Below the pieces are notes generated by a model. It saw only the letters and a program-made list of their open reading frames with translations. It had not been told where the DNA came from and made no database searches. DNA of 57,823 bases from positions 1 to 57,823 of the forward strand of contig DJPI01000026.1 of assembly GCA_002438505.1 (NCBI GenBank), given 5' to 3'. The DNA is from Ruminococcaceae bacterium UBA6416. GTDB lineage: Bacteria; Bacillota; Clostridia; Oscillospirales; Acutalibacteraceae. Positions 26,344 through 35,420 of this stretch are shown here, one piece after another (the first letter of the stretch is position 1; the number at the start of each line of letters is the position of its first letter). The position numbers and the translations under genes were made by a program.

Positions 26344-27363
26344 TTAAAGGTTTTCATAGCCGGGAATTGAGTGAATCACCGGAAGCAGTCCCGTGTCTTT
26401 TCCGGAAAGGTTGTAGTTTTGGAACATATCATAACCGGGAAGAACATTGCCCTCAATGAGGACGGGGCCGTTTTCCGTGATTGCTGCGTCCCAGCCGATA
26501 TATCCGACCTGAGGAACAACATTCGCACCCTTTTTGCAAAGCTCAACGGCCTCTTTGTGCATTGGAACCTCAAAATTCAAAAGGTCAACGCCCGTCATCG
26601 GGTGAGTGTCATAAAAAAGTCCGGTTTTATCGCAGAATGCCTTTGAAGCGGATCTTCCGTCCTTGTCAAGAAGAATATACATTCCGCCGCTTGTGATATT
26701 ATCGACTGCCTTTGTTCCGTTGCCGAAGCGCAGAAGCGAATAGAGATAATGAACGCCGCCGTTTTTGTCGCGCAGAGTTACAATTCTTATCGAATTGACG
26801 GAGCTTGGGCAAAGCTTGTTCATAACGGGGTGCTGCTTAATTTGTTCTTCAATAAGAACCTGTCCGTTCTCTTTGAGCTTCTTATACAGGGCAGGAAAGT
26901 CAGTGCTTTCGTCCGTTTCAATTTTTTCAATCTGCTGGCCGCCGAACGAGCGCGGATACTTTGCAAAAACAGTGCCGTGCTTTTTGCAGAAAGCTGAAAA
27001 CTCTGTTTCGTCTGCTTTTTCAAGATTGAGCCATTCACGGCCGATAAAGGCCGAAAACGCCTCGTCAAATTTAAGCTTGTCCTTGAAAAACGGCGTATAC
27101 TGCGGATCGTTTGCCGCTGAGGAAAGGGCAACATTTTTGTTATAGGTCAAAAATGTGTCTCGCTTTGCGCCCTTGACTTTTGCAAAGCCGAAAACGGTGT
27201 AATCAAGATATCCAACTCCTCTTTTTGCCGCGCACAGGCACATATCAACCGCCGTTGCAAGGCGGTTTGCGCCGTAGTTTTCATGAATCTGGGTGATATA
27301 CATATTCATGCGCCTGAAGCTCATGGATTTCACTCTTGCTTTAAAATTTGAAAAATTGCTCAT
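26344..27363 (-). CDS. Sugar-transfer-associated ATP-grasp protein
   Basis: This 339-residue cytoplasmic protein has the ATP-grasp fold: a nucleotide-binding Lys segment (VFAKYPRSFGGQQIEKI), LIEEQIKQHPVMNKLCP and the metal-binding end PVLIEGNVLPGYD. It belongs to a group often found with polysaccharide or hexapeptide-transferase genes. The substrate is unknown; ligation of an amino acid or similar group to a sugar or lipid carrier is the usual guess. Here it has no glycan biosynthesis neighbours. It has its own near-consensus promoter and is preceded by AAGGGG. Confidence 0.75.
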   Translation of the reverse strand: MSNFSNFKARVKSMSFRRMNMYITQIHENYGANRLATAVDMCLCAAKRGVGYLDYTVFGFAKVKGAKRDTFLTYNKNVALSSAANDPQYTPFFKDKLKFDEAFSAFIGREWLNLEKADETEFSAFCKKHGTVFAKYPRSFGGQQIEKIETDESTDFPALYKKLKENGQVLIEEQIKQHPVMNKLCPSSVNSIRIVTLRDKNGGVHYLYSLLRFGNGTKAVDNITSGGMYILLDKDGRSASKAFCDKTGLFYDTHPMTGVDLLNFEVPMHKEAVELCKKGANVVPQVGYIGWDAAITENGPVLIEGNVLPGYDMFQNYNLSGKDTGLLPVIHSIPGYENL

Positions 27364-27396
27364 GACAAACCCCTTAATATATTTTGTAATGTATTG

Positions 27397-27424
27397 ATTT
27401 TACCATGCTGATTTTATTTGTCAA
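27397..27424 (-). promoter_or_regulatory. Promoter of the ATP-grasp gene
   Basis: On the minus strand, TTGACA (27419-27424) and TAAAAT (27397-27402) are 16 bp apart. Confidence 0.65.
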
Positions 27425-27524
27425 CCTGACAGACGGAGATATTGTAAACTTTTAATTAAAATTTTTCTCAATCATCAGATTGGGAGTATTGTTAAAAAAA
27501 TATTCACAATCTCACCGCATCTGC

Positions 27525-27591
27525 TTGCATTTACTTAATTTGTGTGCTATTATTTTAATATAAAAATTTAGCGGCGTTTTTCAAAAACGCC
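27525..27591 (+). promoter_or_regulatory. CotH gene promoter and leader hairpin
   Basis: TTGCAT (27525-27530) and TATTAT (27548-27553) are 17 bp apart. A 19-nt palindrome (GGCGTTTTT / AAAAACGCC, 27573-27591) sits in the leader just ahead of the AAGGAG site at 27598-27603. It could affect initiation or RNA stability. Confidence 0.55.
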
Positions 27592-27609
27592 GGAAAAAAG
27601 GAGATGCAT

Positions 27610-29462
27610 ATGAGAAAAAAGCTCAAATCAACACTTGCGTTATTACTGTCACTGGTAATGATAGTTTCATTTGTACCGGCCTTAGGTTTTTCTTTTGCGG
27701 CCGATGCTGACGGTATTGTCAGTTTTTCTGTTGCGGCCAAGGGAAGCGGAGAGTCGGCGGATTCTCTCGGAGCCGTCAACTGGTGGAGAAGTGATGTTGA
27801 CGGAAAGTATTATCTGTTTATGCCGTCCGGCTCTGACCTTTCTCAGCTCAAAGTGTGGGTTTCATCGTCCTCCCCTGTGACCTGCGGTGAAACGGAAATT
27901 AAAAACGGAGAAACAACAGACGCTTTTTCAGCAGGCGGAGAATTTACTCTTTCCTGCGGGGAGAAAAATTACAGCGTTGTTTTTCTCAATTCAAGCAAGC
28001 TCCCCTCGGTATTTATAAATGTTCCAAGCGGCGGACTTGACCGCATTCATGCCGATAAGGAACACAAAGAAAAAGACTGCTCGATGCTTGCCGTTAACGA
28101 AAAGGGAAAAACCGATTATGACGGAAAGCTCGATTCAATGAAGGGAAGAGGAAACTCAACCTGGGGCAGGCGAAAAAGCCGTACAACATCAAGCTTTCTT
28201 CAAAATCAAAGCTTTTTGGAATGGAAAAAGCAAAAGTGTGGTGTCTTATTGCAAACTATGAAGACAAGTCTCTCATTCGCAATCAGGTTACATACGGACT
28301 TGGCAGCGCGATAGGAATGGCAGAAACGCCGGACTGCAAAAATGCCGATCTTTACATTAACGGTGAATACAAAGGAGTGTATCTTGTTACCGAAAAGGTT
28401 GAAATCAAGAAAAACCGTGTTGATATTCACGACCTTGAAGAAGCAACCGAGGAGGCAAATGAGGGCAAAGAGCTTTCAGAATTTGCGCAAAAAGGCTTTG
28501 GTGGAAAGTTTTCCGGATTTATTGAAAACAAACAACGCTGGTTTGATATTCCGAACGACCCTGAAGAAATTACCGGCGGATATCTTCTTGAGCTTGAGGT
28601 TGCAGACCGCTATCCGAACGAGGCAAGCGGCTTTGTCACAAAGCACGGTCAGGCGGTTGCTTCAAAATCGCCGGAGTATGCGTCTGAAGCTCAGATAAAA
28701 TATATCAGCTCCTATTGGCAGGAGATGGAGGATGCTCTTTATTCCGAAAGCGGAAAGAATAAGCAGGGAAAGCATTTTTCGGAATATATCGACATGGAAT
28801 CATTCGCAAAGCAGTATATTGTTCAGGAGTGGAGCAGCAACTGGGACGCAGGACTCACAAGCAACTATTTTTATAAGGACATCGGCGGAAAGCTTGTTGC
28901 GGGCCCGATTTGGGATTTTGACAATGCACTTATGAATTATGGCGGAAGAGACGGAACAGACCTCACGGATCCGACAAACCTTCATGTTGCAAAAAGGTCG
29001 CTTTGGTATAATTCTCTCCTGGGCAGCAAGAGCTTCAAGGCAACGCCGAACATCTATGCCCTCGGTATGCGCCACAAGGAGTTTGTTGCTGAAACCGAAA
29101 AACAGATGAAAGAAAAAGTTGTTCCTGCCGTAAATGAACTGCTTGATTCGGAATTTGACAAGTATGTTAAAAAGGCTGAAAATTCGGCGGTAATGAATGC
29201 GATAAGATGGAATTATTACGGAACAACAAATGAAGAAGCGATTATGAATAATTACGCTTCCGAGGTTTCGGCAATCAAAAACTTCATTGCCGAAAGGACA
29301 AATTATCTTGTCGGCGCGCTCACAGTTGACAACCCGGAATTCAGCTTTAAAAAGGATTCTGCTGAAAAAGCGAAGGAAAACTTCAACAAAATTCCGTCCG
29401 CTTTTGTTGACGGAATTGAACTGTTCCTCTATTATTTTTGCAAGATGTTTTCAATAAAATAA
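27610..29462 (+). pseudogene. Frameshifted exported CotH-family protein
   Basis: The gene encodes a signal peptide (about residues 1-31) and a CotH kinase-like domain, split by one frameshift. The first frame runs to 28314 and contains KGRGNSTWG. The matching continuation QAKKPYNIKLSSKSKLFGME lies in another frame that stays open to 29462. The shift is at a four-G run at 28163-28166, where a fifth G would restore the frame. The C-terminal part keeps CotH motifs, including GPIWDFDNALMN with the metal-binding Asp residues. CotH proteins phosphorylate other proteins; secreted versions are common in gut clostridia. The last 20 or so residues form an aromatic helix like those of the neighbouring LCAT-like proteins. 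I mark it as broken, but a sequencing error is quite possible because the rest is intact and promoter, ribosome binding site and terminator are in place. The ATG at 27604 lies too close to the ribosome binding site, so I start at 27610. Confidence 0.8.
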
Positions 29463-29472
29463 TTCTCAAACG

Positions 29473-29509
29473 GACTGCCGCAGAAAAACGTGAAGCGGCA
29501 GTCTTTTTT
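29473..29509 (+). terminator. Terminator of the CotH gene
   Basis: A 9-bp stem, GACTGCCGC / GCGGCAGTC, is followed by TTTTTT. Confidence 0.88.
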
Positions 29510-29601
29510 GTGCCGTGCAGCCGCAGAGAAGCTTTTGCACGCCTTTTGACAAAAAAATTGTAACAAAATTAACATTTGTAGCGTATTTTTTCAGTTTAAC
29601 C

Positions 29602-29630
29602 TTGCTAACCGGGACGAAATATGCTATACT
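29602..29630 (+). promoter_or_regulatory. Promoter of the second LCAT-like hydrolase
   Basis: TTGCTA (29602-29607) and TATACT (29625-29630) are 17 bp apart. An AAGGAAAAGG site precedes the ATG at 29697. Confidence 0.65.
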
Positions 29631-29696
29631 TTTTAAGCTAAATTTTAGGCATTTTTCCGAACGGATGGAAAAATAGCAAAGAAAGAAGGAAAAGGA

Positions 29697-31631
29697 ATGA
29701 AGAAGTTTTTGAGCGTTCTTCTTGCGCTGGTGCTTGTTTTCTCCTGCGTTTCGGTTGCAGCGGCGGCGGAAGAAAAGGTCACTCCTCTCATCATCGTTCC
29801 CGGTTACAGTGCATCCGAGCTTTATCTCGATTATGGCCTTGAGACCGAGGAACACATCTGGGGCGTTCAGGCAAAGCCCATTATTGACAAGGTGCTTCAG
29901 CGTCTCGGTGCGCTCGGAATCAGCCTCGGCGCGCTCGGCGTAGGCGATAAGGAGCTGCTTATCAAAACAGTCGGCGATGCAGTCAGAGAGCTTTACGGCG
30001 TTCTTGCCAACAATGACGACGGAACAAGCAAGTATAATGTTACCGCCGCCCTCACCGACCCGGCAACCACAACAACAAAATATTTTGTTGACAAATACGG
30101 CGAGGACTCCGGAATGCTCCATCTTCCGGAAATCAACTGCCACTTTGCCTCCCAGATAGGCGGCGAAAACATCTTTAACGCCCACATTGACTTCAGACAG
30201 GGCGCAATCAAATGCGCGCAGGATCTCAGAAAATATGTTGAGGCCGTTAAGGAATACACGGGTTCGGATAAGGTCAGCCTTTACGGACTCAGCCACGGCG
30301 GAATGACTGTCGGCGTTTATCTCAGCCTTTACGGCGATCTCGGAGACATTGAATCGGCCGTAATGTTCCATCCGGCGCTCAGAGGCGCATATTTCCTCAA
30401 TGATATCATTTCAAGGAACCTTGACATTGATTTCCGCACAACCGTTGAATACGCTCAGGTTGGTGCTTTCACCGAAACCGAGCTTGAATTCCTCATGGTA
30501 ATCAGCCGTCTCGGCCTTGTCAATGACCTTGCAAACGCTCTTGTTGATGAGGTTTTTGATGACATTGCCGGAAACTGGGGCAGCATCTGGGACTTCATGC
30601 CGCCGGAGGTTTATGAAAAGTATAAGGAAATGTATCTTGATCCGGTTGCCAACGCAAAAATTATTGAGGCGAGCGACAAAATGCATTACGAAATTATGCC
30701 GAACTATGCAAAGGCATTCAAGAATGCTCAGGCTCACGGAGCAAGGGTTTCAATCATTGCGGGAACGGGCAGACCCGTTATCACCGGCGGCCAGGTCAAT
30801 GCGGACGGAATTCTTGCCTGCTATTCAACCAGCGGCAGTGTCTGCGCACCGCTCGGAAAGCGTTTTGCCGACGGCTACAAAAAAACCGGAACAAACTGCA
30901 CCGATCCCACTCACAACCACGTTTCGCCCTCAATGGAGGTTGACGCTTCATACGCCTATCTTCCGGAAAACACATGGTTTGTTGACGGTCAGCTCCACGG
31001 TCAGGTCTGGTGGGACGATTACACCAAAAACCTCTGCTCAAAGCTCCTTTTCACGGATGAAATTGAGGACATCTACTCAAGCGAAAGTTATCCTCAGTTT
31101 GAGTATTCTCAGAACCCGAAGGATGAGATTCACATTAAGTTTGACAACGCTCCGACCGGCTTCCTCTCTCAGGAAAGCAAGGGGGTTTACATCACAAACC
31201 TTTCAAAGGAACATTCAATCAAGGTTCTCGGACTGACTGCAAAGCGCAGCAAGCTTTACTTCAATTCGCTCACGCAAAAGGTCATCAAGGCCGGTGAAAC
31301 CGTTTATCTTCCGTTCAGCGGTGAAATTCCGAACGTCAATGTCGCAAAGGACGAGCTGACTGTTTCCTATATTCAGCTGGGTACGGTTTCCGCCGCCGGA
31401 ACAAGAACATTTGACTTCACAATCACCGGCGGAGAGGACATTGCCTTTGACGCGGAGAATCCATATTGCGATTCCGAACTTGCCGACCCGTTTGACGACC
31501 ACCTCGGCAACACAAAGGTCAACAATATCTTCACATTCTTCGGAATCAAGGCGTTTGTTTCCGCAATTTATAACTGGCTGATGGCTTATCTCAAACCGCT
31601 TTTTGATTTCATCGGAAAAGTCAAAGGTTAA
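29697..31631 (+). CDS. Secreted LCAT-like alpha/beta hydrolase with a canonical Ser nucleophile
   Basis: This 644-residue protein has a signal peptide (about 1-24) followed by IIVPGYSASEL, the oxyanion-region text typical of LCAT and PE/PC-type acyltransferases. The nucleophile elbow is YGLSHGG with Ser199. Asp370 (NADGILAC) and His434 (DGQLHGQ) are the probable rest of the triad, aligning with the two Cys-type paralogs at 1438 and 31800. An extra beta-rich domain covers about 470-600. The C-terminus ends in an aromatic amphipathic helix (YNWLMAYLKPLFDFIGKVKG). The substrate is unknown; lipids or polyester-like polymers fit the fold. Alone in its transcript, it is the likely active member of the paralog set. 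Confidence 0.75.
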   Translation: MKKFLSVLLALVLVFSCVSVAAAAEEKVTPLIIVPGYSASELYLDYGLETEEHIWGVQAKPIIDKVLQRLGALGISLGALGVGDKELLIKTVGDAVRELYGVLANNDDGTSKYNVTAALTDPATTTTKYFVDKYGEDSGMLHLPEINCHFASQIGGENIFNAHIDFRQGAIKCAQDLRKYVEAVKEYTGSDKVSLYGLSHGGMTVGVYLSLYGDLGDIESAVMFHPALRGAYFLNDIISRNLDIDFRTTVEYAQVGAFTETELEFLMVISRLGLVNDLANALVDEVFDDIAGNWGSIWDFMPPEVYEKYKEMYLDPVANAKIIEASDKMHYEIMPNYAKAFKNAQAHGARVSIIAGTGRPVITGGQVNADGILACYSTSGSVCAPLGKRFADGYKKTGTNCTDPTHNHVSPSMEVDASYAYLPENTWFVDGQLHGQVWWDDYTKNLCSKLLFTDEIEDIYSSESYPQFEYSQNPKDEIHIKFDNAPTGFLSQESKGVYITNLSKEHSIKVLGLTAKRSKLYFNSLTQKVIKAGETVYLPFSGEIPNVNVAKDELTVSYIQLGTVSAAGTRTFDFTITGGEDIAFDAENPYCDSELADPFDDHLGNTKVNNIFTFFGIKAFVSAIYNWLMAYLKPLFDFIGKVKG

Positions 31632-31649
31632 GTCAAGACAAAATCATAC

Positions 31650-31681
31650 GGCTGCCGCAGCAATGCGGCGGCTGTTTTTTT
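31650..31681 (+). terminator. Terminator of the second LCAT-like gene
   Basis: GCTGCCGC pairs with GCGGCGGC and is followed by TGTTTTTTT. Confidence 0.82.
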
Positions 31682-31730
31682 ACTTATTGTTTCAAAAGGG
31701 AATCAATTTGTTAATTTTTCGTCCCTGTTA

Positions 31731-31759
31731 TTGAAAAAGGCCGCCTTCTGTGATAATAT
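31731..31759 (+). promoter_or_regulatory. Promoter of the third LCAT-like hydrolase
   Basis: TTGAAA (31731-31736) and TAATAT (31754-31759) are 17 bp apart. A strong AAGGAGG site precedes the ATG at 31800. Confidence 0.6.
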
Positions 31760-31799
31760 TATATTGAGATTTTTTATAACACAAGGAGGTTAAAACTTT

Positions 31800-33356
31800 A
31801 TGAAACGAAAACTGACCCGGGCGCTTTCGCTTTTTCTTGCGTTTCTTTGCGCCGCCGTTCTCCTTTCTCCGGCCGCGTCCGCTGCCGCGTATTATGAAAA
31901 CGACCTTCCGGTTGTCTATGTCATCGGTCGAGGTACATGGATATATGATAAAAACGAAAAGAAGGTTTATCCCACCGATGGAATTGAAAAAGCAATCAAA
32001 AACAACGTCAACAATCTTGCCTCGGCTTGGATAAAAAGTCTCCTTTCGCCGAACAGTGACTGGGATGCGCTGAGCGATGCAATCTATGACCTTGTTGAAA
32101 AGGAATACAGAAACTTTATTCTTGACAACAACGGCGAGGCCTCAAACGGTACCCACGTTAAGCCTAACGCCGAACCGAAGGCCAAAACCTCAAATTTTGC
32201 AATCACGGATTATCAGTTCAGCTATGACAGCCGCATTGACCCGAAGGTGAACGCAAAGCTCCTCAATGAATACATCAACAAGGTGCTCACCGTTACCGGA
32301 AAAAGGAAGGTTCAGCTCATCGGCCGCTGCCTCGGTTCAACAATCATCAGCGCATATCTCACAATGTATGGCTGCTCAAAGGTTGACACCGCTGTGTTCT
32401 ATGCCGCCGCAAACCAGGGCGTTATTCCGATAAGTGCATTTTTCTCCGGCGATGTTCTTTTTGATTGCAGCGCCATTGAAAAATACGGTGATGCATACCT
32501 CAAAAACAGCTCAACCGATGGTTCGGACAACCTTTCAAGAAGCCTTGTTACCCTCGGTTATATGCTCAGCAAGTCCTTTTACTTAACCGATTACGTCATC
32601 AAAAATGTTGAGCAGGCATACAGAGATATTGCAAGAACCCTTTATCCGCGCATTGTTCTTGCCGTTTACGGAACCTGCCCCGGCTTCTGGACAATGGTCA
32701 GAGACGACTATTATGAAAAGGCCAAACAGGTTGTTTTTGAGGGCAAGGCGAAATATTCAAAGCTTGTTGAAAAAATTGACTGGTATCATTACAATGTTTT
32801 CCAAAAGTTCCCCCAGACTCTCAAAAAGTGTCAGCAGCAGGGAATGAAGGTTGCGGTCATTGCAAAGTATAACATTCAACTTGCGCCCCTTTTCAAGGAC
32901 TGCATGAAGCAGGCCGATGACCTTGTTGAGCTTGAAAATGCGTCATACGGCGCAACCTGCTCGGATGTTGGTCAGCTTCTTTCAAATTCATATATCAATA
33001 AGCAGATAGCAGCCGGAAAAGAAAAGTATATTTCTCCGGATCTCAAGGTTGATGCTTCAACCTGTCTTTATCCCGATTACACATGGTTCATCAAGGATCT
33101 TCCCCATGATGTTTTCCCAACCTCCGTCAATGAGCTCATCATGAAGATTTTCCATTCAAAGAGCCAGTTCACGGTTAACAGCGATGAAAAATATTCTCAG
33201 TATCTTCAATATGAGAGCAACAGTCTGCTTTTGAGCAAGGTTACAGAGCTTGACCTTGCGGACGAAAACGATCCGCAGGAAATCAGCCTCAGGAAGCTTT
33301 TGAACCTTTTCAACACACTGTTCTGGCTGCTTAAAAACCTTCTGAACATCATGTGA
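31800..33356 (+). CDS. Secreted LCAT-like alpha/beta hydrolase with a Cys nucleophile
   Basis: This 518-residue protein has a signal peptide (about 1-29) and the same core as the 1438 protein. The nucleophile elbow reads LIGRCLGST with Cys177 (codon TGC at 32328-32330). The probable acid is Asp373 or Asp374 and the probable base is His436. The block DASTCLYPDYTWFIK is identical to that of the 1438 protein, also nearly so at DNA level, pointing to duplication under selection. The C-terminus is a Leu/Phe/Trp-rich amphipathic tail (NLFNTLFWLLKNLLNIM). Enzyme activity is uncertain, as for the 1438 paralog. It is monocistronic, between two strong terminators. Confidence 0.7.
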   Translation: MKRKLTRALSLFLAFLCAAVLLSPAASAAAYYENDLPVVYVIGRGTWIYDKNEKKVYPTDGIEKAIKNNVNNLASAWIKSLLSPNSDWDALSDAIYDLVEKEYRNFILDNNGEASNGTHVKPNAEPKAKTSNFAITDYQFSYDSRIDPKVNAKLLNEYINKVLTVTGKRKVQLIGRCLGSTIISAYLTMYGCSKVDTAVFYAAANQGVIPISAFFSGDVLFDCSAIEKYGDAYLKNSSTDGSDNLSRSLVTLGYMLSKSFYLTDYVIKNVEQAYRDIARTLYPRIVLAVYGTCPGFWTMVRDDYYEKAKQVVFEGKAKYSKLVEKIDWYHYNVFQKFPQTLKKCQQQGMKVAVIAKYNIQLAPLFKDCMKQADDLVELENASYGATCSDVGQLLSNSYINKQIAAGKEKYISPDLKVDASTCLYPDYTWFIKDLPHDVFPTSVNELIMKIFHSKSQFTVNSDEKYSQYLQYESNSLLLSKVTELDLADENDPQEISLRKLLNLFNTLFWLLKNLLNIM

Positions 33357-33375
33357 TGCAAAGTTCTTAAAAATC

Positions 33376-33411
33376 AGCAAACCGCCGTGGAGCACGGCGG
33401 TTTGCTTTTTG
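33376..33411 (+). terminator. Strong terminator after the third LCAT-like gene
   Basis: A perfect 14-bp stem (AGCAAACCGCCGTG / CACGGCGGTTTGCT) with a 3-base loop is followed by TTTTT. Confidence 0.92.
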
Positions 33412-33463
33412 GGCAATAAGAGGAAAACCAATGCTTTTTTCAAAACCCTTTCGGGCTTTTCCG

Positions 33464-33637
33464 TCAGCAGCCGCAGCCGCAGTTGTTGTTTGAATAGTTG
33501 TTTTCGCAGCCGCAGCCGCAACCGCAGCCGTTAGTGTTGTTCGTTCCGAAAAGGTCGTTGCCGAACACGCAGGAAAGGACCAGAAGGAGAATGATCCATG
33601 AGCAGCTGTTTGAGCCGAACAAGTTATTGCAAGCCAT
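33464..33637 (-). CDS. Cys-Gly-rich membrane microprotein
   Basis: This 57-residue protein has one hydrophobic segment (SWIILLLVLSCVF, about 13-25) followed by Asn/Gly-rich text with GCGCGCGC and CGCGC runs. Ten of 57 residues are Cys. I place the start at the ATG at 33635-33637 because AAAGGAGGT lies 6 bases upstream; the longer frame upstream has no such site. A TATAAT lies on the minus strand about 55 bp upstream (positions 33703-33708). No family is recognised. The layout is loosely like short Gly-rich sporulation or membrane microproteins of Firmicutes. The paired cysteines could bind metal or form disulfides. Confidence 0.7.
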   Translation of the reverse strand: MACNNLFGSNSCSWIILLLVLSCVFGNDLFGTNNTNGCGCGCGCENNYSNNNCGCGC

Positions 33638-33790
33638 TGTCTGACCTCCTTTCAAAAGGAACGGTGAACAACCGTTTGTTCTCCGTCCTGCTTTCATCCT
33701 CATTATACGCTGAGACCGCTCAGGTGTTACAGCGCCGAAAAAATGTCAGGATTAAAAGATTTTAAATCCGGGGTTCGTTCCTGTGAAAAA

Positions 33791-33820
33791 TTGACAACGC
33801 CTTGCTTTTTGTGTTATGAT
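33791..33820 (+). promoter_or_regulatory. Promoter of the fucosidase operon
   Basis: TTGACA (33791-33796) and TATGAT (33815-33820) are 18 bp apart. The ATG follows about 90 bp later. Confidence 0.65.
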
Positions 33821-33910
33821 TAATTAAATAGGTGTTAAATTGTGTCTCGGCGGAATTATCGGATTTTTCGGCGCCGAACAAGACTTTTTTCAGAAAGGCT
33901 ATGGTGATTT

Positions 33911-35392
33911 ATGGCAGAGCTCAAAAACTTTTTCCTTTCCCTCGGCAATGTTCTTTTTCCGCTCGGCTTTTTGAAAAAGCGCTTTGATTCATGGGACAGG
34001 GGCAACAGCGGAGCTGAGCTTGAAAATGCACTTGTTGAACGTCTGAACGCTGTCAGACCGAGCGAGCTTCAAAAAAGGTTTGCGGATTATGAATACTACA
34101 CCTTCATCCATTTCGGAATGAACACCTGCACCGGAAACGAATGGGGAACGGGGAAGGAAACGCCGGAGCAATTCAACGTCAAAACCGTCAATACCGACCA
34201 ATGGGCAAGGGTTGTTAAAAATTCCGGCAGCCGCGGAATAATCTTCACCGCGAAGCACCATGACGGCTTCTGCCTTTTTCCGAGCAAGTACACCGAACAT
34301 TCAATCAAAAACAGCCCATATAAAAACGGGAAGGGAGATATTGTCCGCGAGCTTTCGGAAAGCTGCAAAAAATACGGCCTGCTTTTCGGAATTTACCTTT
34401 CCCCGTGGGACAGACATGAAAGCACCTACGGAACAAAGGCATATGATGATTACTTTGTTAACCAGCTTACTGAGCTTTGCACGAATTACGGAGACATTTT
34501 CACCTTCTGGTTTGACGGAGCAAAGGGTAAGGACGCGCCGGATTTTTCCTATGACTTTGAGCGCTATTACAAAGTTATCCGCGCCCTTCAGCCGAACGCC
34601 GCAATCTGCAACTGCGGCCCCGATGTCCGCTGGATAGGCAACGAGGCGGGGCAGGTGCGCAAAAGCGAGTGGAGCGTTATTGCAAAAAACTCCGTTTCCG
34701 TTGAAGAAGTTATGAAAGGTTCTCAGCAGGGTGCCAATGAGGCGGACTTAATGCAGTCGTTTGACCGCTGCGAAAAGGATCTCGGCTCAAGAGCGGCTCT
34801 TTTTTCACGGGATGACCTTGTCTGGTCTCAGGGAGAGGCTGACGTTTCAATCCATAAAGATTGGTTCCACAGTCCAAAGCCCCGTCCGAGAACGGCGAAA
34901 CAGCTTGAAAAAATCTATTTTCGGACGGTCGGCGGAAACGCCTTGCTTCTCCTCAACATTCCGCCCTCAAAAAACGGAATTATTGAGCCGGACGATGTTA
35001 AGCTTCTTGAAAGCTTCAAAAAACGCGTTGACAGAGCCTTTTTGAAAAAGCTTTCCTTTTCCGCTGCAACGGAAAAAGGCGCCATACCGGGAGGTATCCG
35101 GAACTATGCGCTTCAAAAAGGAGACGGCGCGCTGATTTTTTCCCTCCCAAAAAAGGAAAAAGTGCGCACTCTTGTCATAAGCGAGGACACCTCATTCGGC
35201 CAGCGCATTGAAAAGTTTGAAATCTATCTGAAATCTCCGCTCGGATTCAGAAAGGCACACAGCGGAACAACTGTCGGAACAAAAAGAATTGTCCGCTTTC
35301 CTCCTTGCGCCGCAACGGATGAAATCAGATTCGTCATCACCCAGTCAAGAAGCTGCCCCGTTATCAGAAATGCGGAGCTTTACGGCGGTTAA
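33911..35392 (+). CDS. GH29 family alpha-L-fucosidase
   Basis: This 493-residue protein has the GH29 barrel: FIHFGMNTCTGNEWG (66-79), FTAKHHDGFCLFPSKYT (112-128), and the nucleophile Asp202 in FTFWFDGA. The C-terminal part (about 385-493) is a beta domain. GH29 enzymes release terminal alpha-linked L-fucose from host or plant glycans by retention. The N-terminus has no normal signal peptide but an amphipathic stretch (NFFLSLGNVLFPLGFLKKRF), so the enzyme may be cytoplasmic or membrane-associated. It is first in an operon with the SGNH hydrolase and flavoprotein, and about 8 kb from the fuc operon that would use released fucose. Confidence 0.9.
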   Translation: MAELKNFFLSLGNVLFPLGFLKKRFDSWDRGNSGAELENALVERLNAVRPSELQKRFADYEYYTFIHFGMNTCTGNEWGTGKETPEQFNVKTVNTDQWARVVKNSGSRGIIFTAKHHDGFCLFPSKYTEHSIKNSPYKNGKGDIVRELSESCKKYGLLFGIYLSPWDRHESTYGTKAYDDYFVNQLTELCTNYGDIFTFWFDGAKGKDAPDFSYDFERYYKVIRALQPNAAICNCGPDVRWIGNEAGQVRKSEWSVIAKNSVSVEEVMKGSQQGANEADLMQSFDRCEKDLGSRAALFSRDDLVWSQGEADVSIHKDWFHSPKPRPRTAKQLEKIYFRTVGGNALLLLNIPPSKNGIIEPDDVKLLESFKKRVDRAFLKKLSFSAATEKGAIPGGIRNYALQKGDGALIFSLPKKEKVRTLVISEDTSFGQRIEKFEIYLKSPLGFRKAHSGTTVGTKRIVRFPPCAATDEIRFVITQSRSCPVIRNAELYGG

Positions 35393-35420
35393 ATGACCGC
35401 AGAACGGAGATAACCGTATA

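Noticed and set aside
29466..30371. Long minus-strand open frame (301 codons) opposite the 29697 hydrolase gene
   Set aside because: It is antisense to a clear signal-peptide hydrolase gene, and its text has no motif, domain or ribosome binding site. It arises from codon bias.
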